Origin: Symploca sp. SIO1C2
Lineage (GTDB): Bacteria; Cyanobacteriota; Cyanobacteriia; Cyanobacteriales; Coleofasciculaceae
Reading direction: 5' to 3'
DNA length: 64,000 nucleotides
NCBI GenBank assembly: GCA_010672925.1
Contig: JAAHFP010000015.1
Coordinates: 1 to 64,000 of the forward strand
In this document: one piece after another, positions 59,940-64,000 of the stretch
How positions within the stretch are numbered: position 1 is the stretch's first letter
How the letters are laid out: every line of letters begins with the position of its first letter
Translations under genes and position numbers: made by a program
Notes under the pieces: model-generated
Told to the model about the DNA's origin: nothing
Database searches by the model: none
What the model saw: only the letters and a program-made list of their open reading frames with translations

Positions 59940-62900
59940 GGTTGGGGTCTCTCTTCCTATGTCGAATAATCCGATTGAGTAAGTTAATCACTCGCTGCTC
60001 GAATTCCTCTGGTGTAATACGACTTTTGGTCAAAAACAGAGTCTGTCCTAACTTCAACCTTTCTCGTTCGGAGTTGCCTAAGTCTTGGGAAGTGTAAACT
60101 ACCAGGGGGACTTGATACAAACGATTATGCTTGCGGAGCCAGTCTACTACAGCAAAACCATCATATTCTGGTAGTACTAAATCCAGTACCAACAAATCAG
60201 GAAGCAGGCGCTGGCTCAATTGAATCGCTTCCCTTCCCGTTTGAGCGTGATAGATCTCAATGCCATAGCGTTCAAAGACTGCAATCAGAACTTTGGCCAG
60301 ATCTGTGTCATCTTCTATAATCAGAACCCTGATATTTCTATTGTGCTCAGTTAAGGCTTGCTCGAGGGCTTGAAGCAGTAACTTTTCATCTGGAGGTTTA
60401 ATAATCCAATCCTTTACCTGAGAATAATGAGTTTCTCTGGTATTGGGGAATAAACCACTGAGAATAATCACTGGAATATCTTGGGTATTCACCTGCTCTT
60501 TGAGAGCCGCTAGGGTTTCCCAGCCATTCATCCCAGGCATCATCAGATTGAGGAGAATTGCATCAGGTAGCTGTTGCGCCGCTTGTTTCACTGTTTCTTC
60601 ACCAGAACCGACGGTCATTGCTTGATAGCCTTGCTGTTCTAGTTTAGCTTTAACCACAGTCCGAACTGAAGGGTCATCATCACACAATAGTACCAAAGGA
60701 GCACTGGATTCAGGGGAGAGAATCATTTGCTCTTCTTGTAATATGGGCAAAGTGAAGTAGAAAGTACTACCTTTCCCTAAAGTGCTTTGAGCCCAAATTT
60801 GGCCTTCATGATGCTGTACTATACTGCGACAAACAGCTAGACCTAAACCAGTGCCTCCTTTTTTGCGGGAGTCAGAGGCATCGACTTGTTGAAAGCGCCC
60901 AAAGATAGTTTCAATTTTGTCAGCTGGGATACCTCGCCCTTGGTCACGAACTTGAAATAATACGGTTAGTGGTTCATTCTCAGTGATCTGTTGTAAATGA
61001 TCTATTCCAGGGGAGAGACTATTAATCAATTCTGCCGTTAACTCGACAGTAGAACCATGGAGTGAAAATTTAATAGCGTTGCTGAGTAAATTAGTTAAAA
61101 CTTGGATAATGCGGTCTGGATCAACCCACAACCTAGCTGATAGGCAAGAAACAGATAAATTTATTCCTGCTGTCTGAGCCATATTCTGCACCACATCAAC
61201 GGCACCACGGATCAATTGCTCGACATTGCACATTTGTTTGGTCATTGTGACTTTGCCAGACTCAATGCGTTCAATATCCAGGATGTCGTTGATTAAGCGC
61301 ACCAAACGCTCTGCATTATTAGCAGCAATTTTGAGCATCCGTTGACTCTGCTCTGGTTGGGAATGAAGTACGCCACTAGCTAGCAAATCCAGAGCTCCCA
61401 AAATGGATGTCAGAGGAGTGCGTAATTCATGACTAACTACCGAAATAAACTCATCCTTGAGCTGTTCTAGTTCTCGGCGATCGCTAATGTCAAGTACTGA
61501 ACCAATATAGCCAGCAAAACTACCGTCTGGCAAGAATCTTGGCGTCCCTTTATCTAAAACCCAACGGTATTCTCCATCAGCCCTTCTTAAACGATACTCT
61601 CTTTGGAAATCCTGGCGACTTTCCCGAACATTACTATAAGAATCTTGGGCAAACTGCAAATCTTCTGGATGAATTCCTGCTATCCAGCCTTCACCAAGTT
61701 CTTGCTCTAGGGTCTTTCCAGTAAAGTCTAACCAGCTCTGATTAAAAAATGTACATTGTTCATAGATATTAGACATCCACAGCAATACTGGGGCACTATC
61801 TGCCATAGTGCGAAATCGTTCTTCACTCTCCCGTAGAGCTTCCACAAGCTGACTTTTCGCTAAAGCAATACCCACTTGATCTGCTAGTTGTTGCAGAAGT
61901 TCAATTTCCGAGTTAGTCCAATATCGAGGATGGGAACATTGGTGAATGATCAATAAGCCCCAAAGTTCTTCTTTGAGTAGAATGGGTACTACTAGTTTGG
62001 ACTTGACATTAAACTGATGCAAGAAGTCAATCAGACAGGATGATACTTCCCCATTGTCTACATCAGGAAGATGATAAATCCGACCCTGGTGATACTTCTG
62101 GACGTATTCTGAGCTGAAACAGTCATCAGTTATTCCCTGAGCTAATACAGAAGCCCAACCAGGAACTACCGCCTCTTGCATTACTGTACCTCCTGTACCA
62201 TCCAGCCAAAACCGGAAGATGATCACTCTTTCTGCCTGGAGTAATTTTTGGACTTCAGTAACCGTAGTTTGGAGAATTTCCTCCAATTGCAAAGAGCGGC
62301 GAATCTTGAGGGTGAGTTCGGCAAATAGTTGCCCTCGCAAATTTTGATGCTGTAATTCGGCTTGTGCTTGCTGACGTTCACTAATTTCTTGAGCTAACTG
62401 TTGGGTGCGCCAGCGAGCTGTTTGAGCCAGATAAGCCACCCCTGCTAGCAAAAAAGCTGTTGTCAGACCCCCTACCAAGACTACTTCCGGAAGCCAAGAT
62501 TGTTCCTGAGCAACTAAGGTATTAGTAGGCCAAATCTTGAGCTGCCAGCTAACGCCATCAAGATCAACGGTTGTCTGATGATGCCATTTAGTTTTCAGCT
62601 TTCTGCTGCTATCAGAACAATCACGGCAGTAAATTTCTTCACTATCATCAAAAATAGCGATCGCGTACCCTGGTGCAATATGATTCTCCAAAAGGGTATC
62701 AAGTAAGGGCTGAAAGCGAAAAACCCCCATAATAAAACCGTCAAAAGAATTAGCTGGAGAGGCTTTGCTACCTCTGTTTTCTAGGAAAAGAGGGACACAT
62801 ACCAGAAAGCCTTTACCACCTTGCACTAGGTTTACTGTACGGGTAATATTTACTGCCTGCCGTTTACGAGCCACTTCCAGGGCAATGCGTCGTCGCTCCT

Positions 62901-63303
62901 CAAAGGCTAAATTAAGGTTTTGAGCTGCTTCATTTTCTGCTAAAGGCACTATCCAACGGACATAGGAGGAAGAATCTATCCATTCGATCGCCTGAAAACC
63001 AGGATAATCCTTGATGTAATTTTGAGCATCTGCATACCATTGGGCTTCAGGAGTCCCACCCTCAAGCTCCCAACGCCTCCCCATTCGCACCAAAGACAAA
63101 ATGCGATTTTGGGTTTGTCCTGTGATTTGCTGCTTAACACTCGCTAGTGCCAACTCTCCCTGCCGCTGAATCCGGGTAATTTCTTGAGCCGCTAGTGCTT
63201 GCCAGAGAAACAGAGTAAATCCTGAGATACTAACACCAACTAATACCGGCAGCGATAACCTGTGCCAGAACTTAGTTGTTTGCAGTACTCTCAACCTCAA
63301 CAT
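59929..63303 (-). CDS. CHASE-GAF-PAS hybrid histidine kinase with two receivers
   Basis: An 1124-residue membrane kinase. Membrane helices at about 17-36 and 272-292 bracket a periplasmic CHASE domain. A GAF domain (about 330-490), a PAS/PAC domain (about 498-620), HisKA with His in VVSHELRTPLTS near 638, and HATPase (NAIKFS, DQGRGIP, GGTGLGLA) follow. Two receivers end it: the first (about 885-1000) reads LLNLMMPGMNG, with Asn replacing the phospho-Asp; the second (about 1010-1120) has LVLDLVLPEYDG intact. The signal sensed by CHASE is unknown. It works with the receiver downstream and the Hpt protein upstream. Confidence 0.94.
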   Translation of the reverse strand: MLRLRVLQTTKFWHRLSLPVLVGVSISGFTLFLWQALAAQEITRIQRQGELALASVKQQITGQTQNRILSLVRMGRRWELEGGTPEAQWYADAQNYIKDYPGFQAIEWIDSSSYVRWIVPLAENEAAQNLNLAFEERRRIALEVARKRQAVNITRTVNLVQGGKGFLVCVPLFLENRGSKASPANSFDGFIMGVFRFQPLLDTLLENHIAPGYAIAIFDDSEEIYCRDCSDSSRKLKTKWHHQTTVDLDGVSWQLKIWPTNTLVAQEQSWLPEVVLVGGLTTAFLLAGVAYLAQTARWRTQQLAQEISERQQAQAELQHQNLRGQLFAELTLKIRRSLQLEEILQTTVTEVQKLLQAERVIIFRFWLDGTGGTVMQEAVVPGWASVLAQGITDDCFSSEYVQKYHQGRIYHLPDVDNGEVSSCLIDFLHQFNVKSKLVVPILLKEELWGLLIIHQCSHPRYWTNSEIELLQQLADQVGIALAKSQLVEALRESEERFRTMADSAPVLLWMSNIYEQCTFFNQSWLDFTGKTLEQELGEGWIAGIHPEDLQFAQDSYSNVRESRQDFQREYRLRRADGEYRWVLDKGTPRFLPDGSFAGYIGSVLDISDRRELEQLKDEFISVVSHELRTPLTSILGALDLLASGVLHSQPEQSQRMLKIAANNAERLVRLINDILDIERIESGKVTMTKQMCNVEQLIRGAVDVVQNMAQTAGINLSVSCLSARLWVDPDRIIQVLTNLLSNAIKFSLHGSTVELTAELINSLSPGIDHLQQITENEPLTVLFQVRDQGRGIPADKIETIFGRFQQVDASDSRKKGGTGLGLAVCRSIVQHHEGQIWAQSTLGKGSTFYFTLPILQEEQMILSPESSAPLVLLCDDDPSVRTVVKAKLEQQGYQAMTVGSGEETVKQAAQQLPDAILLNLMMPGMNGWETLAALKEQVNTQDIPVIILSGLFPNTRETHYSQVKDWIIKPPDEKLLLQALEQALTEHNRNIRVLIIEDDTDLAKVLIAVFERYGIEIYHAQTGREAIQLSQRLLPDLLVLDLVLPEYDGFAVVDWLRKHNRLYQVPLVVYTSQDLGNSERERLKLGQTLFLTKSRITPEEFEQRVINLLNRIIRHRKRDPNRDS

Positions 63304-63384
63304 GATTACTCAGCGGCAATACCCAATCCCCCATTCCCAAATAACGAATAAGACCAAATCCACTTTAGATACCCCTATTTTGAG

Positions 63385-63532
63385 AAAGCTGGGGAGGCTG
63401 GGGAAGCTGGGGGAGAAAAATCCTGGGGTAATAACAGGGGTGGAATAGGCAGGATTCAGTATAACAAACAACAAATGACAAATGACAAACAACAAACAAC
63501 AATTCTCAATTCTCAATTCTCAATTTTCAACA
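63385..63532. repeat. GCTGGGGA and CAATTCT repeats
   Basis: GGGGAAGCT / GGCTGGGG units at about 63385-63417 resemble the CAGCTTCCC minisatellite at 15530 on the other strand. CAATTCT heptamers at about 63500-63532 overlap the stop of the Hpt protein gene. Confidence 0.75.
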
Positions 63533-64000
63533 ACTGAGGATTCTGCTGATTAATAGCTCGTTCTAGCTCCTGATGCATCGCTACTACTAATTCAGCAAGA
63601 CGTTGCCTTTGCTTAGGTTTAAGAGGCATCTTTGCCTCAAGCAGCTGTTCCATTTCTTGAGCCAAATTAGAGCCTTCGTCAAAATCAAACATACCCAGTG
63701 AACCTGCTAGCTTGTGAGCCTCCTGTTGTGCCTGTTGTCGCAAGGACTCATCAAGGTCGTCTCTCAGCATAGCAGTAGTTGCCTGCTCAATTACTGCCAC
63801 TCGGCTAGTGAACTTTTCTTGAACCCGCTGCCAAACATTAATCGCTGTTTCAATTGCTTGTTGCTCTAAATCAGAGGATAACTGCTTTGATTTTTTAGTT
63901 CGTTTACTTTTGCTCTTTGGTTGTTTTGGTTCTGCTGGTTTGAGGCGATAACCAATACCATAGACTGTTTCAATCGGATCTTCAGATAATCCTGCTGCTT
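63513..64000 (-). CDS. Winged-helix response regulator with C-terminal Hpt domain (partial, N-terminus outside)
   Basis: The frame is open from 63998 to the stop at about 63513, about 160 residues, and continues beyond the window. The first residues SEDPIETVYGIGYRLKP are the end of an OmpR/PhoB-type winged helix. A basic linker (KSKSKRTKKSK) leads to an Hpt helix bundle with phospho-His in QEAHKLAGSLGMFDFDEGS. So a DNA-binding regulator carries its own phosphotransfer domain, an uncommon order. It is the upstream partner of the hybrid kinase, about 210 bp away on the same strand. Confidence 0.85.
   Translation of the reverse strand, partial: AAGLSEDPIETVYGIGYRLKPAEPKQPKSKSKRTKKSKQLSSDLEQQAIETAINVWQRVQEKFTSRVAVIEQATTAMLRDDLDESLRQQAQQEAHKLAGSLGMFDFDEGSNLAQEMEQLLEAKMPLKPKQRQRLAELVVAMHQELERAINQQNPQLLKIEN

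Noticed and set aside
63310-63516. 68-codon minus-strand frame after the hybrid kinase
   Set aside because: It translates repeats (LLFVICHLLFVI, FPSLPSFL) and has no start signal.

Overview
The window is chromosomal DNA of a cyanobacterium, most likely a large-genome filamentous type (Moorena/Lyngbya/Coleofasciculus-like; genus is inference). Evidence: frequent HIP1 octamers GCGATCGC (for example near 1699, 2969, 8335, 19597, 25097, 35731, 49933, 56622), heptamer tandem repeats between genes, a flavodiiron protein with cyanobacterial-type ligand substitutions, a carotenoid-desaturase-like enzyme, Uma2 proteins and a Npun_R2821-type protein. No rRNA, tRNA or CRISPR array was recognised.

Layout. 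0-0.2 kb: tail of an insertion-sequence transposase. 0.3-3.9 kb: two glycosyltransferase genes, one a GT32-GT2-GT62 fusion. 3.93-8.25 kb: two nested group II introns (a twintron), each with its own reverse transcriptase/maturase, 31 nt upstream of the fusion glycosyltransferase. 8.4-15.2 kb: a HlyD-type export adaptor, two divergent carbamoyltransferase-like genes, and an overlapping sbnA-sbnB-threonine-synthase-like operon, read here as a candidate route to a carbamoylated 2,3-diaminopropionate. 15.7-21.3 kb: FMN reductase, a 1073-residue membrane/nucleotide-signalling fusion (SLATT-like, deoxyribohydrolase-like, TPR, SLOG) and a carotenoid desaturase-like flavoenzyme.

21.4-40.2 kb is a surface-glycan island: seven sulfotransferases (two TPR-fused tandem paralogues), glycosyltransferases of GT4, GT10, GT61 and GT92-like types, and three methyltransferases (two FkbM type). 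This suggests assembly of a sulfated, methylated, possibly fucosylated polysaccharide. 40.2-49.9 kb holds mixed genes: STAS-like, NUDIX, DUF711, flavodiiron protein, transglutaminase-like, ProX-like lipoprotein with a PEP-mutase/isocitrate-lyase enzyme, an AAA ATPase and Uma2. 50.1-54.6 kb is a small-molecule cluster: maleate-isomerase-like protein lacking both cysteines, isochorismatase-like hydrolase, two VOC proteins, DUF1838. 54.9-58.3 kb: Uma2, moaE, glmS. 58.7-64 kb: a small secreted Cys-rich protein and a phosphorelay set (receiver, CHASE-GAF-PAS hybrid kinase, partial winged-helix/Hpt protein).

Nearly every gene boundary carries short tandem repeats or palindromic MITE-like elements. 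One repeat-type sequence has entered the coding sequence of the TPR-GT61 gene at two places without breaking the frame. The strongest find is the twintron: both introns show GUGCG 5' ends, canonical domain V, and perfect 7-bp EBS1-IBS1 pairing, and removing the inner intron restores a domain I that aligns with that of its sibling.
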